Shown: piece after piece, positions 1-9,406 of the stretch
How the letters are laid out: every line of letters starts with the position of its first letter
How positions within the stretch are numbered: the stretch's first letter is position 1
Source: Caulobacter radicis
GTDB taxonomy: Bacteria > Pseudomonadota > Alphaproteobacteria > Caulobacterales > Caulobacteraceae
Length of the DNA stretch: 64,000 nt
Assembly (NCBI RefSeq): GCF_003094615.1
Contig: NZ_QDKO01000015.1
Span: forward strand, 62,001-126,000
Direction: 5' to 3'
Made by a program: the position numbers and the translations under genes
Notes under the pieces: generated by a model
The model's database searches: none
Seen by the model: only the letters and a program-made list of their open reading frames with translations
Told to the model about the DNA's origin: nothing

Positions 1-1018
1 GGGCCTCGATCGGATCGTCGGTGGAAAGCAGGCGCGCGCCGAGGTCGGAGCGACCGATCCGGCCGCCGGCGTTGATTCGCGGCCCCAGGATGAAGCCGGC
101 ATGGAACACGCTGGCCGCCCCCTGCCCCTTGGCCACCTCCAGCAGGGCCTTCAGGCCCGGATTGGCCCAGTTGGACATCACCCGCAGGCCGGTGGCCGTC
201 AGCGAGCGGTTGAAGCCGACCAACTGGGTGACGTCGCAGACCTCGCCCAGGGCGGTCAGGTCCAACCACTGGCGCAGGTCGGGCTCGGGCCGTCCCTCGC
301 CGAACAGGCCGCGCTTGCGGGCCTCGCGATTGAGGGCCACCAGCAGGATGAAAGTGACGCCGGCGGCGGCCAGAACCCCCTGCCCGCTCTGGCAGCCGGG
401 ACGGTTGGGGTTGACCACGGCGGCCGCGGCCGGCGGGTCCTCGCGCATCAGGTGGTGGTCGATGACCACGACCTCCAGGCCGATCGTGGCGGCGCTGGCT
501 ATGGCGTCATAGGCGGCCGCGCCGCAATCGAGGGTGACGACCAGTTCGGCGCCGGTCTCGCGGATGGTCTTGAAGGCGGCCGGGCTGGGCCCGTAGCCCT
601 CCTTCAGGCGATCGGGAATGTAGATCGGCAGCTCGACGCCCATGTGCCGGAACCAGCGCACCAACTGGGCGGCGCTGGTGGCGCCGTCGACGTCATAGTC
701 GGCGAACACCATGGTCGGGCGCCCCTGCTCCAGGGCGTCGATCAGGATCTCGGCGGCCCGATCCATGTCGGTGAAGCTGGACGGGTCGGGGAACAGCGAC
801 TTCAGCGTCGGCTGCAGGTAGTCGCGCGCGCCGTCCAGCCCGATCCCCCGAGCGGCAAGGGCCCGGGCCAGGGGCTCGGAAAGGCCATGCAGCCTGGCGA
901 TGTCACGAACGACGGCGGCGTCGGCGAGACGTTCGCGCCAGGCGCGACCCGACAGGGAGCGCTCGACGCCCAGGAAGGCCTCGGCGGCGGCGGGTACGGC
1001 GTGACCGTCGGCAGCCAT
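1..1018 (-). CDS. recJ: Single-stranded-DNA-specific 5'-3' exonuclease RecJ (3' end beyond the window)
   Basis: RecJ degrades single-stranded DNA 5' to 3' in recombination and mismatch repair. The reading frame runs from an ATG at 1018 to the left edge without a stop, giving about 339 residues of a protein normally near 580-600. The DHH-family phosphoesterase motifs are visible: motif I as FADYDVDGATSA near residue 105 and the DHH motif as VVVIDHHL near residue 175, followed by a GPRINAGGRIG motif near the edge that is typical of RecJ. The product is cytoplasmic. Only the C-terminal OB-type and linker regions are missing, because of the window boundary. A large antisense ORF on the plus strand is its shadow. 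Confidence 0.95.
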   Translation of the reverse strand, partial: MAADGHAVPAAAEAFLGVERSLSGRAWRERLADAAVVRDIARLHGLSEPLARALAARGIGLDGARDYLQPTLKSLFPDPSSFTDMDRAAEILIDALEQGRPTMVFADYDVDGATSAAQLVRWFRHMGVELPIYIPDRLKEGYGPSPAAFKTIRETGAELVVTLDCGAAAYDAIASAATIGLEVVVIDHHLMREDPPAAAAVVNPNRPGCQSGQGVLAAAGVTFILLVALNREARKRGLFGEGRPEPDLRQWLDLTALGEVCDVTQLVGFNRSLTATGLRVMSNWANPGLKALLEVAKGQGAASVFHAGFILGPRINAGGRIGRSDLGARLLSTDDPIEA

Positions 1019-1242
1019 GGGCTAAACCAGCCTGAAATCAGCATCTTGGGGCATTGGTCGACCCTATCTGCTTTACGGGATTCGATCCATGACACGCCGG
1101 TGCGGCGAAAACGGACGCCCCCGTTCGATCGCATGCCCCTGATCGTGTGGCGACGACTTCGCGCGCCGGGAACGCCAATAATCATGGCCGCTCTAACCTC
1201 GACCATTAATAGAGACAGCGAATCGGACGGAGCGCCCGCGTT

Positions 1243-1839
1243 ATGACCCTCGTGTTCTGGCTGATGGCCGCCGGCATGCTGGCCGCCAGTGCGTATGCCG
1301 CTTCGCTCCGCATCTGGCCGCTGACCGTCATCATCCTGGCGCTGTGCTGGGACAACGCCATCATCGCCGCCGGAGCCCTGGTCGGCGCGGGCGACCTGCT
1401 CGTCGGCCTGTCGGTGCCGCGCTACGTCGCGCACGGCCTGCTGACCCCTCTGCTGATCCCGATCGTGTTCTGGATCGCCAGGCTGCGCCTGCGCGCCTGG
1501 GTGTGGGTCCTGACCGCCCTGCTCGTTGCGCTCGGCGCCTATACCGAGATCTTCAACCTGAACCTGGTGCTCAAGGAGTATGGCGGCACGCTGCGCTACG
1601 CCCACGCGGCCGCCAGCCCGCCCATCCCGTCGATCGTGACGGTGCTGGTGCTGATCGGCGTCGGCGTCCTGCTGTGGCGGCGAGCGGGCGTACCATGGTT
1701 GTGCCTGGGGGCCCTGGCGATGTTCGGCAGCGCCGGCAGCGGCGTGTTCTGGCTCGGCAACGCCGGCGAACTGATGCTGATCGGCTCGATCCTGGCGACC
1801 GCGACGGCCCTGCGCTCGAAAGCCGCCCTCGCCCGCTGA
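1243..1839 (+). CDS. Multi-pass integral membrane protein of unknown function
   Basis: This 198-aa protein is almost entirely hydrophobic. It shows about six membrane-spanning segments separated by short basic or acidic loops, for example around residues 1-20, 25-48, 60-75, 80-100, 125-145 and 150-190. I recognise no enzyme or transporter motif. It is divergent from recJ across about 220 bp and convergent with fbp. The ATG at 1243 gives a hydrophobic first helix directly, which fits a signal-anchor start. The codon bias toward G/C in third positions supports real coding. Function unknown. Confidence 0.7.
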   Translation: MTLVFWLMAAGMLAASAYAASLRIWPLTVIILALCWDNAIIAAGALVGAGDLLVGLSVPRYVAHGLLTPLLIPIVFWIARLRLRAWVWVLTALLVALGAYTEIFNLNLVLKEYGGTLRYAHAAASPPIPSIVTVLVLIGVGVLLWRRAGVPWLCLGALAMFGSAGSGVFWLGNAGELMLIGSILATATALRSKAALAR

Positions 1840-1844
1840 CGGGC

Positions 1845-1870
1845 GCGCCCTCCCCTTTCGGAGAGGGCGC
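1845..1870. terminator. Weak hairpin between convergent genes
   Basis: An 8-bp perfect inverted repeat (GCGCCCTC at 1845-1852 with GAGGGCGC at 1863-1870) lies between the stop codons of the membrane protein and fbp. There is no clear T-run on either strand, so its role as a terminator is inferred from position only. Confidence 0.35.
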
Positions 1871-1876
1871 GAACCA

Positions 1877-2854
1877 TCATCCGGCCGCCGTTTCCTTGGC
1901 CACCTGGTCGACTTCATTGGCCGAACCCAACACCACCGGCACGCGCTGGTGCAGCTTGCTGGGCGCCAGGTCCAGGATCGGGGTGACGCCGTCGGTGGCC
2001 TTGCCGCCGGCGCGCTCGACGATCAGCGCCATCGGATTGGCCTCGTACATCAGGCGCAGCTTGCCCGGCTTGCCCGGCTCGCGGGCGTCCCACGGGTACA
2101 TGAAGATGCCCCCGCGCATCAGGATGCGGTGCACGTCTGCGACCATCGAGGCCACCCAGCGCATGTTGAAGTTCTTGGCCCTGGGGCCTTCCTTGCCGGC
2201 CAGGCAGCCGTCGACATAGCGACGGATCGGCGGGGCCCAGTGGCGCTGGTTCGACATGTTGATGGCGAACTCGGCGGTGTCGGCCGGAATGGTCGACGCG
2301 GCGTGGGTCAACAGCCAGCGATCGTCGGCCGACAGGGTGAAGCCCACCACGCCCGAGGTCAGGGTCAGGACCAGCATGGTCTGCGGACCGTAGACGGCAT
2401 AGCCGGCGCCGACCTGGTGGCGGCCGGGCTGCAGGAAGTCGGCTTCGGTCGGCTCGCGCCCTTCCGGCGCCGGCAGGATCGAGAAGATGGTGCCGACCGA
2501 GACGTTGACGTCGATGTTGCTGGAGCCGTCGAGCGGATCGAAGGTGACCAGATAGCCGCCCTGGCGGCCGGTGGTCTCGACATGCTCGAGCTCTTCGGAG
2601 GCGATGCCGGCGACCGGATCGCAAGCCTTCAGGGCGTCGCTCAACAGGTCGTTGGTCAGGATGTCGAGCTTCTTCTGCTCCTCGTCCTGGACGTTGGTGA
2701 TCCCGGCCGCGCCGAGATTGCCGAGAATGGCCCCGCCGGCCACCACGCGGCTGATACGAGCGCAGGCGGCGGCGATTTGCGTGACGACGGTCTTGACCGC
2801 GGGGCTGGAGGGATCGCCGGCGAGATGGCTGGCGAGATCGATCAGGGCGGTCAT
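1877..2854 (-). CDS. fbp: Class I fructose-1,6-bisphosphatase
   Basis: Hydrolyses fructose-1,6-bisphosphate to fructose-6-phosphate in gluconeogenesis; cytoplasmic and metal dependent. The 325-aa length matches the class I family. The metal-binding signature [13 protein letters not shown] sits near residue 106, preceded by the acidic IASEELE segment, and the substrate-binding YVDG and [20 protein letters not shown] segments occur in the C-terminal half. The start at 2854 places the usual N-terminal helix in frame. It is immediately downstream of a class II enzyme (glpX) on the same strand, so one operon encodes two unrelated enzymes with the same activity. Confidence 0.95.
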   Translation of the reverse strand: MTALIDLASHLAGDPSSPAVKTVVTQIAAACARISRVVAGGAILGNLGAAGITNVQDEEQKKLDILTNDLLSDALKACDPVAGIASEELEHVETTGRQGGYLVTFDPLDGSSNIDVNVSVGTIFSILPAPEGREPTEADFLQPGRHQVGAGYAVYGPQTMLVLTLTSGVVGFTLSADDRWLLTHAASTIPADTAEFAINMSNQRHWAPPIRRYVDGCLAGKEGPRAKNFNMRWVASMVADVHRILMRGGIFMYPWDAREPGKPGKLRLMYEANPMALIVERAGGKATDGVTPILDLAPSKLHQRVPVVLGSANEVDQVAKETAAG

Positions 2855-2974
2855 GGAAAAGGCCTCGAACTATACGGGGCGGCGATCAGTCGCCGCGGCG
2901 CGAGCGACTCGCAGACTAGTACGACAATATTACGGGCGGGAGCGGGCCGGCGGCGAAAGCCGGCCCCAGAAAGC

Positions 2975-3925
2975 CTAGACTCGGCGCTTCATGCGCACTT
3001 CGCGCACGGCCCCGGTCGAGGAATTCATCACCAGGCTGTGGGTATGGACGAAGCCGTCCTTGAACCCCACCCCGTCCAGCAGGGCGCCGGAGGTGACGCC
3101 GGTGGCGGCGAAGATGGCGTCGGCCCGCACGATCTCATGCAGGTCGTACTTCTTGTCGAACTCGGTGACGCCCCAGCGCGCGGCGCGGGCGCGCTCGTCG
3201 GCGTTGCGAAAGATCAGGCGGCCCTGGAACTGACCGCCGACGCACTTCAGCGCCGCGCAGGCCAGCACGCCCTCGGGGGCGCCGCCGGAGCCGAGATAGA
3301 GGTCGATGCCGGTCGAGGGATCGGCGGTGTTGATGACGCCGGCCACGTCGCCGTCGGTGATCAGATTGACCCGAGCCCCGGCCGAACGGACTGAAGAGAT
3401 GATCTCGGCGTGACGCGGACGGTCCAGCACGCAAACGGTGATCTGCGACGGCTCCACGCCCTTGGCCGCGGCCAGCGCCTTGACGTTGTCGGCCGGCGAC
3501 TTGTCGAGATCGATCACGCCGGCCGGATAGCCCGGCCCGCAGGCGATCTTGTCCATATAGGTGTCGGGGGCGTTCAGCAGCGTGCCCTTGGGCGCCCAGG
3601 CCATCACGGCCAGCGCGTTGGGCATGGCCTTGGCCGTCAGGGTCGTGCCTTCCAGCGGATCGAGCGCGATGTCGACGGTCGGGCCGCCACGCCCCACCTT
3701 CTCGCCGATATAGAGCATCGGCGCCTCGTCACGCTCGCCCTCGCCGATGACGATCTCGCCGTCGATGGAAAGCTCGTTGAGCGCATTGCGCATGGCGTCG
3801 ACGGCCGCCTGGTCGGCGGCCATCTCGTCACCCCGGCCGACCATGGTCCACGACGCGATGGCGGCGGCTTCGGTCACGCGGACCGCATCCAGGACCAGAG
3901 AACGGTCCAGGGTGTTAGAACTCAT
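2975..3925 (-). CDS. glpX: Class II fructose-1,6-bisphosphatase (GlpX; possibly bifunctional with sedoheptulose-1,7-bisphosphatase)
   Basis: The 316-aa protein has the GlpX hallmarks: GEGERDEAPMLYIGE near residue 60, the metal/phosphate site DIALDPLEGTT near residue 86, and GSGGAPEGVLACAALKCVGG in the middle. It dephosphorylates fructose-1,6-bisphosphate, and some family members also act on sedoheptulose-1,7-bisphosphate. It lies between hom (upstream, gap about 75 bp) and fbp (downstream, gap about 120 bp), all on the minus strand. Its presence next to a class I enzyme suggests different regulation or substrate use, which the sequence alone cannot settle. Confidence 0.95.
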   Translation of the reverse strand: MSSNTLDRSLVLDAVRVTEAAAIASWTMVGRGDEMAADQAAVDAMRNALNELSIDGEIVIGEGERDEAPMLYIGEKVGRGGPTVDIALDPLEGTTLTAKAMPNALAVMAWAPKGTLLNAPDTYMDKIACGPGYPAGVIDLDKSPADNVKALAAAKGVEPSQITVCVLDRPRHAEIISSVRSAGARVNLITDGDVAGVINTADPSTGIDLYLGSGGAPEGVLACAALKCVGGQFQGRLIFRNADERARAARWGVTEFDKKYDLHEIVRADAIFAATGVTSGALLDGVGFKDGFVHTHSLVMNSSTGAVREVRMKRRV

Positions 3926-3999
3926 CAGTGTCTCCCAGCCCGTGGCGAGGCTAATTTCCCAATGTCTTCCACACCTGGACCGCTTGTTGCTCGCGATCT

Positions 4000-5289
4000 C
4001 TAGTTGCGCGCGACGCGCAGAAGACGGGGACGCTCTAGCACGGCCTGCAGCTTTTCGATGCGGCTAATCGCGTCGAGCAGCTTGGATTCGGGAGTCGCAT
4101 GGGTGACGAGCACGATCGGCACGCCGCCCGCCCCTTCGACAGGCTTCTGCAGGAAGGCGTCGATCGAGACGCCGCATTCGGCCAGGGTTTCGGAGATCGC
4201 GGCGATGGCGCCGGGCACGTCGCGCACCATGATCCGCAGATAGGCCTTGCCCACAGACTTGGCGGGATCGACGGCGACGAACGGCTTCAGCGCGCCGGCC
4301 GGGGCCTGGAACACCGGCCGCGCGGCCCTGGTCATCACGTCGGCGATGTCGGCGGCGACGGCGGCCGCCGTCGGGCCCGCGCCGGCGCCCGGCCCCTGGA
4401 TGAAGATGCGGCCGATGCGCGTCCCCTCGATGAAGAGCGCGTTCAGGGCGCCGCCGGCCTGGGCCAGCGGATGCTCCAGCGGGATCAGGGTCGGATGGAC
4501 CTTCACGGCCACGCCGCCCTCGGTCTTCGAGGTGCCGGCGATCAGCTTGATGCGATAGCCCAGGTCCTTGGCCAGCTTGATGTCGAGCAGCTCGACCTCG
4601 CTGATGCCCTCGATCTCGGCGGCCTCGTAGTTGGGGGCGCAGCCGAAAGCCAGGGCGGCCAGGATGGTGATCTTGTGGCCGGCGTCGAAGCCGCCGACGT
4701 CCATGGTCGGATCGGCTTCGGCGTAGCCCAAGGCCTGAGCCTCGCGCAGCACGTCGCCGAAGTCGCGGCCGGTCTTCTCCATTTCGGAGAGGATGTAGTT
4801 GCAGGTGCCGTTGAGGATGCCGGCCACCGAGACGACGTCGTCGCCGACCATGGCCTCGCGCAGCATCTTCACCGCCGGCGTGCCGCCCATGACGGCGGCC
4901 TCGAACAGCAGCGGCGCGTCGTTGGCCTCGGCCAGCGCGGCGAGCTCCGCGCCGTGCTCGGCGATCAGCGCCTTGTTGGCGGTCACCACCGGCTTGCCCA
5001 GCTTCAGGGCGGCCTCGACCGCGGCCTTGGCCGGGCCGTCGCTGCCGCCGACGAGCTCGACGAACAGGTCGACGTTCGGCGAACTGGCCAGGGCGACCGG
5101 ATCGTCGAACCATTCAAGGCCCGAGATGTCGACCGTGCGCGGGCGCGACTTGGAACGGGCCGAGACGGCGACCACTTCGGCGCGATCACCAGCCGGCGCG
5201 AAGTCCGGGCGGGCGGCGAGGAACTGCAGGAGACCGCCGCCGACGGTGCCGAGGCCCGCGACGCCGACGCGCCAGGTTTTCTGAGTCAT
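4000..5289 (-). CDS. hom: Homoserine dehydrogenase with C-terminal ACT domain
   Basis: Reduces aspartate-4-semialdehyde to homoserine, the branch step to threonine and methionine. The 429 residues follow the monofunctional family layout. The N-terminal Rossmann motif is GLGTVGGG near residue 11, the central catalytic segment includes GILNGTCNYILSEM near residue 150 and the G-YAEADPTMDVGG-DAGHK signature near residue 190, and a C-terminal ACT domain begins near residue 345 (AYLRIMVRDVPGAIAAI). The ACT domain usually mediates threonine feedback inhibition. An aminotransferase gene lies 139 bp upstream in the same orientation, as is common in alphaproteobacteria. Confidence 0.96.
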   Translation of the reverse strand: MTQKTWRVGVAGLGTVGGGLLQFLAARPDFAPAGDRAEVVAVSARSKSRPRTVDISGLEWFDDPVALASSPNVDLFVELVGGSDGPAKAAVEAALKLGKPVVTANKALIAEHGAELAALAEANDAPLLFEAAVMGGTPAVKMLREAMVGDDVVSVAGILNGTCNYILSEMEKTGRDFGDVLREAQALGYAEADPTMDVGGFDAGHKITILAALAFGCAPNYEAAEIEGISEVELLDIKLAKDLGYRIKLIAGTSKTEGGVAVKVHPTLIPLEHPLAQAGGALNALFIEGTRIGRIFIQGPGAGAGPTAAAVAADIADVMTRAARPVFQAPAGALKPFVAVDPAKSVGKAYLRIMVRDVPGAIAAISETLAECGVSIDAFLQKPVEGAGGVPIVLVTHATPESKLLDAISRIEKLQAVLERPRLLRVARN

Positions 5290-5428
5290 GGTGCGGTTCC
5301 TCGTGGTCCGGTGGCCCCTTGCGGGACCGCCCTCTCCTTCGGCGAACCTGGGGACGAGGGCCAGTGTGGCGGCGTGCGGTGGAGACCCGCGCCCTGGGCG
5401 GGGCCAGGGCGAAGTCGTCGTGGTCGGG

Positions 5429-6649
5429 TCAGGCCTGTTCGAGGCTGTTGTGAGCCTTGGCCAGGATCTGGTCGGCGTTGGCGATGAACTTCTTCACGTT
5501 GCGCGCGGCCTGCTTGATGCGGTGCTCGTTCTCGACGAGGCCGATGCGGACATAGCCCTCGCCGTACTCGCCAAAACCGATGCCCGGGGCGACGGCGACG
5601 CCGGCCTCCTCGATCAGCAGGCGCGAGAACAGCATCGAGCCCGCGGCCTCGAACTGCGGCGGGATCTTCGCCCAGGCGAACATCGAGGCGGGCGGGTTGG
5701 GAATGTCCCAGCCGGCGCGCTTCATCGACGAGACCAGGGTGTCGCGACGCCCCTTGTAGATGCCGCGGATCTCCTCGACGCAGTCCTGCGGGCCATTCAG
5801 GGCCGCGGCGGCGGCGACCTGCACCGGCGTGTAGGCGCCGTAGTCGAGATAGGACTTCACGCGCGCCAGGGCCGCGCAGATGCGGGCGTTGCCGACCACC
5901 ATGCCCACGCGCCAGCCGGCCATGGCGTAGGTCTTCGACAGCGAGTTGACCTCGACGGCGATGTCCTTGGCGCCCTCGACCTGCAGGATCGACGGCGGCG
6001 GGTTGTCCTCGAAATAGATCTCGCCGTAGGCCACGTCGCTGATGACCAGCAGGTCGTGCTTCTTGGCCAGCGCCACGGCGTCCTTGTAGAAGTCGAGGTC
6101 GACGGTCTGGGCCGTCGGGTTCGACGGATAGGACAGGATCAGCACGGACGGCGGCGGCACCGAGTGCTTCACCGCGCGGCTGATGTTGCTGAGGTACTGC
6201 TCGGGGCTCAGCGCCGGCACGTGGCGAATGACGCCGCCGGCCATGATGAAGCCGAAGGCGTGGATCGGATAGGCCGGGTTCGGGCAGATGATGACGTCGC
6301 CGGGGGCCGTCAGGGCCTGGGCGAGGTTGGCGAAGCCCTCCTTCGAGCCGAGGGTCGAGATCACCTCGGTGTCGGGGTTCAGCTTCACGCCGAAGCGGCG
6401 GTCGTAGTAGCCGGCCATGGCCTTGCGCAGGCCGGGGATGCCCTTCGAGGCCGAATAGCGGCCGGCGCGCGGGTCGCGCGAGGTCTCGATCAGCTTGTCG
6501 ACGATGTGCTTGGGCGTGGGCATGTCCGGATTGCCCATGCCGAAGTCGATGATGTCGACGCCCTGGCCGCGCAGGCGAGCCTTGATGCGGTTGACCTCTT
6601 CGAAGACGTAAGGCGGCAGGCGGCGGATACGGTGAAAGTCGGCGGTCAT
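5429..6649 (-). CDS. AlaC-like PLP-dependent aminotransferase (class I/II)
   Basis: A fold-type I aminotransferase of 406 aa from the ATG at 6649. The upstream in-frame extension to 6724 lacks family similarity and is rejected. Visible features are the N-terminal DFGMGNPDMPTP segment, SYPSNPTA substrate/PLP contact, SDVAYGEIYF, and the PLP-lysine motif SLSKTYAMAGWRVG. The C-terminal arginine motif is EGYVRIGLVEN. The family includes alanine transaminase AlaC and enzymes annotated as LL-diaminopimelate aminotransferase; the position beside hom supports a role in aspartate-family or alanine metabolism. The exact substrate cannot be read from sequence. Confidence 0.9.
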   Translation of the reverse strand: MTADFHRIRRLPPYVFEEVNRIKARLRGQGVDIIDFGMGNPDMPTPKHIVDKLIETSRDPRAGRYSASKGIPGLRKAMAGYYDRRFGVKLNPDTEVISTLGSKEGFANLAQALTAPGDVIICPNPAYPIHAFGFIMAGGVIRHVPALSPEQYLSNISRAVKHSVPPPSVLILSYPSNPTAQTVDLDFYKDAVALAKKHDLLVISDVAYGEIYFEDNPPPSILQVEGAKDIAVEVNSLSKTYAMAGWRVGMVVGNARICAALARVKSYLDYGAYTPVQVAAAAALNGPQDCVEEIRGIYKGRRDTLVSSMKRAGWDIPNPPASMFAWAKIPPQFEAAGSMLFSRLLIEEAGVAVAPGIGFGEYGEGYVRIGLVENEHRIKQAARNVKKFIANADQILAKAHNSLEQA

Positions 6650-6756
6650 GATGGCTCGTGCGCCCTCTGGCGCTGCAGGAGCGAAAAGTCGGGCATGGAT
6701 AGACCCCCAGCGGGGCCTAGCCAAGCCAGTTCAAGGAAAATTATGCCTCCGTCGCC

Positions 6757-7203
6757 CTATTGGGGCTTGGACGGAGGCGGGGTAGCTCGGCCACGAGCAG
6801 CCTTGGCGAAGGCTTCGGTCTCGGCGCGATCGGCGACGGTCGGGATTTCCGACGGCGGAACGCGCCCGGCGCGCTGGGCGCGGGCGGCGAAACCTTCGGT
6901 GTCGGTCAGGGCGAAGGTCTCCGGCGCGGTGTCGCGACGGAGCTTAGCGGCGGCGGCCTGCTCGGCCTGGACCTGGGCCTTGTATTCGCCGGGCTTGGGA
7001 ATGTCGGTCGGCACGGCCGGAATGCTGGCCAGGCTCGGGATCTTGCCCCGCTCATTGGCGGCCGCTTCGGCGCCGGCGGCCACCGGCGAGGTGGCGTCGA
7101 CGGGCGGCGGCGTGAACGGCGACGAGGCGCAGGCCGACAGCACGGCCGAGAGGACCGCGAGCGAGGCGCCGAAACGTACGATTTTACCGGTTTGGCCGTT
7201 CAT
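6757..7203 (-). CDS. Small putative lipoprotein of unknown function
   Basis: The 148-aa product starts with a short basic N-terminus and a hydrophobic stretch ending in a lipobox, LSAC, with the acylated cysteine near residue 25. The mature part is rich in Ala, Pro and Glu with no predicted fold I can name. It is probably anchored in the envelope. It is divergent from phaC (95 bp between starts) and is upstream of the aminotransferase. No family recognised. Confidence 0.7.
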   Translation of the reverse strand: MNGQTGKIVRFGASLAVLSAVLSACASSPFTPPPVDATSPVAAGAEAAANERGKIPSLASIPAVPTDIPKPGEYKAQVQAEQAAAAKLRRDTAPETFALTDTEGFAARAQRAGRVPPSEIPTVADRAETEAFAKAARGRATPPPSKPQ

Positions 7204-7297
7204 CTTGTCTCAGGTCTTATGCGATGATCGCGGCGAGCGGAAGGCGCCGAACGAGAATCGGCGGTCGATAAGCGACATTCAGGCGGAAGGAACGCGC

Positions 7298-9271
7298 ATG
7301 GCCAAGGGCGACGGCAAGGACGCGGGCAAGAGCGTCAAGACGGCGGGCAAGCCTCGCAAGCCTTCCGCACCGCGCAAGACGGCCGCCACGACGCCAAAGC
7401 CCCCTCCTCCGTCCCCTGAGCCCGATCCCAAGCCCGAATCGGCCGCCGCCTCCGGCGCCCCCGATTTCACCGCGCTGCTGACCGAGGAGCAGCGGCGAAT
7501 GATGGAGGCCCTGTCGGCCAACCTGGCCCGCGCGGCCGTCACCGCGCAAGGCGCGATCGCCGAGGCCGCCCTGCGTCAGGCCGACCGGCCCGCCGCCCTG
7601 TCGCCCGACCCGTTCCATGTGGGGCCCGCCCTCAACGAGGTGATCGGCAGCCTTGCGTCGCAGCCGGACCGGCTGCTGCGCGCCCAGGCCGACCTCTTCA
7701 GCGGCTACATGGAGCTTTGGCAGTCGGCGGCCCGCCGCGCCGTCGGCGAAGAGGCCAAGCCGGTGATCGCCCCTGCCCATGGCGACAAGCGCTTCTCCGA
7801 CCCCGACTGGTCGTCCAACCCCGTGTTCGACATGATGAAGCAGTCCTACCTGCTGACGTCGAACTGGCTGAACGGCCTGGTGGCCCAAGCCGAGAACGTC
7901 GACCCGCAATCCAAGCGCCGCGTCGAGTTCTTCACCAAGATGCTGACCGACGCCTTCTCGCCGTCGAACTTCCTGATCTCCAACCCCGCCGCCCTGCGCG
8001 AGGTGATGCACACCAACGGCGAGAGCCTGAAGCGCGGCATGGAGAACTTCGCCGCCGACCTCGAGCGCGGCGGCGGCCAGCTGGCCATCAGCCAGACGGA
8101 TCTGGCCAAGTTCAAGGTCGGCGAGAACGTCGCCACCGCCCCCGGCAAGGTGGTCTACCAGAACGACATCCTGCAGCTGATCCAGTTCGACCCGACCACC
8201 GAGCAGCAGCACGAGATCCCGCTGCTGATCTTCCCGCCCTGGATCAACAAGTTCTACATCCTGGACCTGCGGCCCGAGAACTCGATGATCCGCTGGCTGA
8301 CCGGCCAGGGCTTCACGGTGTTCGTCGCCTCGTGGGTCAATCCCGACACCCGCCTGGCCGCCAAGACCTTCGAAGACTACATGCTCGAAGGCATCTACGA
8401 CGCCAGCCAACAGGTCATGACCCAGTGCGGCGTCGATAGGGTCAACACCGTCGGCTACTGCATCGGCGGCACGCTGCTGTCATGCGCCCTGGCCCACATG
8501 GCCGCCAAGGGCGACAAGCGCATCAATTCGGCCACCTTCTTCGCCGCCCAGCAGGACTTCGCCGAGGCCGGAGACCTTCTGCTGTTCACCGACGAGGCCT
8601 GGCTGAAGGAAATCGAGGCGCGGATGGACCAGCAGGGCGGCTTCCTGCCCAGCCAGTCGATGGCCGACACCTTCAACGCCCTGCGCGGCAACGACCTGAT
8701 CTGGTCGTTCTTCATCAACAACTACCTGATGGGCAAGGAACCGCGCCCGTTCGACCTGCTGTTCTGGAACGCCGACCAGACGCGGATGCCCAAATCGCTG
8801 CACCTGTTCTACCTGCGCAACTTCTACAAGGACAACAACCTGACCCATGGCCGCCTGACCTTGGGCGGAGAGGTACTGGACCTGTCGAAGGTCAAGACGC
8901 CCATCTACGTGCAGTCGTCGAAGGACGACCACATCGCGCCCTACCGCAGTGTCTATCGCGGCGCGCGCGCCTTCGGCGGCCCGGTGACCTTCACCATGGC
9001 CGGTTCGGGCCACATCGCCGGCGTGATCAACCATCCCGACGCCAAGAAGTACCAGCACTGGACCAACGAGCACCTGCCTGGCTCGGTCGACGGCTGGATC
9101 GCCGGCGCGGTCGAGCACCCCGGTTCGTGGTGGCCGCATTGGGCCGACTGGCTGAAGGCCAAGTCCGGCAAGCTGGTCCCGGCCCGCGATCCCTCCAAGG
9201 GTCCGCTGAAGGCCTTCGAGGACGCCCCGGGCAGCTTCGTGCGGGTGCGCTCGAACGCGGAAGCGGCTTAG
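7298..9271 (+). CDS. phaC: Class I poly(3-hydroxybutyrate) synthase
   Basis: Polymerises (R)-3-hydroxyacyl-CoA into polyhydroxyalkanoate at the granule surface. The ATG at 7298 gives 657 aa; the open frame extends far upstream but only as antisense to other genes. The first 65 residues are Lys/Pro/Ala rich and probably disordered. The catalytic region shows the lipase-like box GYCIGG with nucleophile Cys388, the aspartate Asp544 in SKDDHIAP, and His572 in GSGHIAG. The lid-like segment WVNPDTRLAAKTFEDYM is also typical of class I enzymes. No phaA, phaB or phasin gene lies nearby. Confidence 0.96.
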   Translation: MAKGDGKDAGKSVKTAGKPRKPSAPRKTAATTPKPPPPSPEPDPKPESAAASGAPDFTALLTEEQRRMMEALSANLARAAVTAQGAIAEAALRQADRPAALSPDPFHVGPALNEVIGSLASQPDRLLRAQADLFSGYMELWQSAARRAVGEEAKPVIAPAHGDKRFSDPDWSSNPVFDMMKQSYLLTSNWLNGLVAQAENVDPQSKRRVEFFTKMLTDAFSPSNFLISNPAALREVMHTNGESLKRGMENFAADLERGGGQLAISQTDLAKFKVGENVATAPGKVVYQNDILQLIQFDPTTEQQHEIPLLIFPPWINKFYILDLRPENSMIRWLTGQGFTVFVASWVNPDTRLAAKTFEDYMLEGIYDASQQVMTQCGVDRVNTVGYCIGGTLLSCALAHMAAKGDKRINSATFFAAQQDFAEAGDLLLFTDEAWLKEIEARMDQQGGFLPSQSMADTFNALRGNDLIWSFFINNYLMGKEPRPFDLLFWNADQTRMPKSLHLFYLRNFYKDNNLTHGRLTLGGEVLDLSKVKTPIYVQSSKDDHIAPYRSVYRGARAFGGPVTFTMAGSGHIAGVINHPDAKKYQHWTNEHLPGSVDGWIAGAVEHPGSWWPHWADWLKAKSGKLVPARDPSKGPLKAFEDAPGSFVRVRSNAEAA

Positions 9272-9273
9272 AG

Positions 9274-9406
9274 AACCTCCCCCTCTGGGGGAGGAGATCG
9301 CGCAGCGATCGGTGGGGGGCGTGGCCGTAAACCGGCCCGCGCCTCGAAAGCTGAAAACTTCCCCCACCGGCCTGAGGCCGCCTCCCCCAGGAGGGGGAGG
9401 TTTTTT
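9274..9406. repeat. Palindromic intergenic element that also forms the phaC terminator
   Basis: The sequence AACCTCCCCCT...GGGGGAGG at 9274-9294 is mirrored by CCTCCCCCAGGAGGGGGAGG at 9381-9400, giving a long interrupted inverted repeat with smaller hairpins inside each end. The right end is followed by six T's (9401-9406), a good intrinsic terminator for phaC. The run overlaps the stop of the convergent monooxygenase gene. Elements of this type are common between convergent genes in Caulobacter genomes. Confidence 0.7.

Noticed and set aside
101..1246. Long plus-strand ORF of 381 codons
   Set aside because: It is antisense to recJ, whose DHH motifs are clear; the composition (His/Gly/Gln rich) is typical of a high-GC shadow frame.
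5288..7297. In-frame upstream extension of phaC
   Set aside because: It lies antisense to the aminotransferase and lipoprotein genes; the PHB synthase start is the ATG at 7298.
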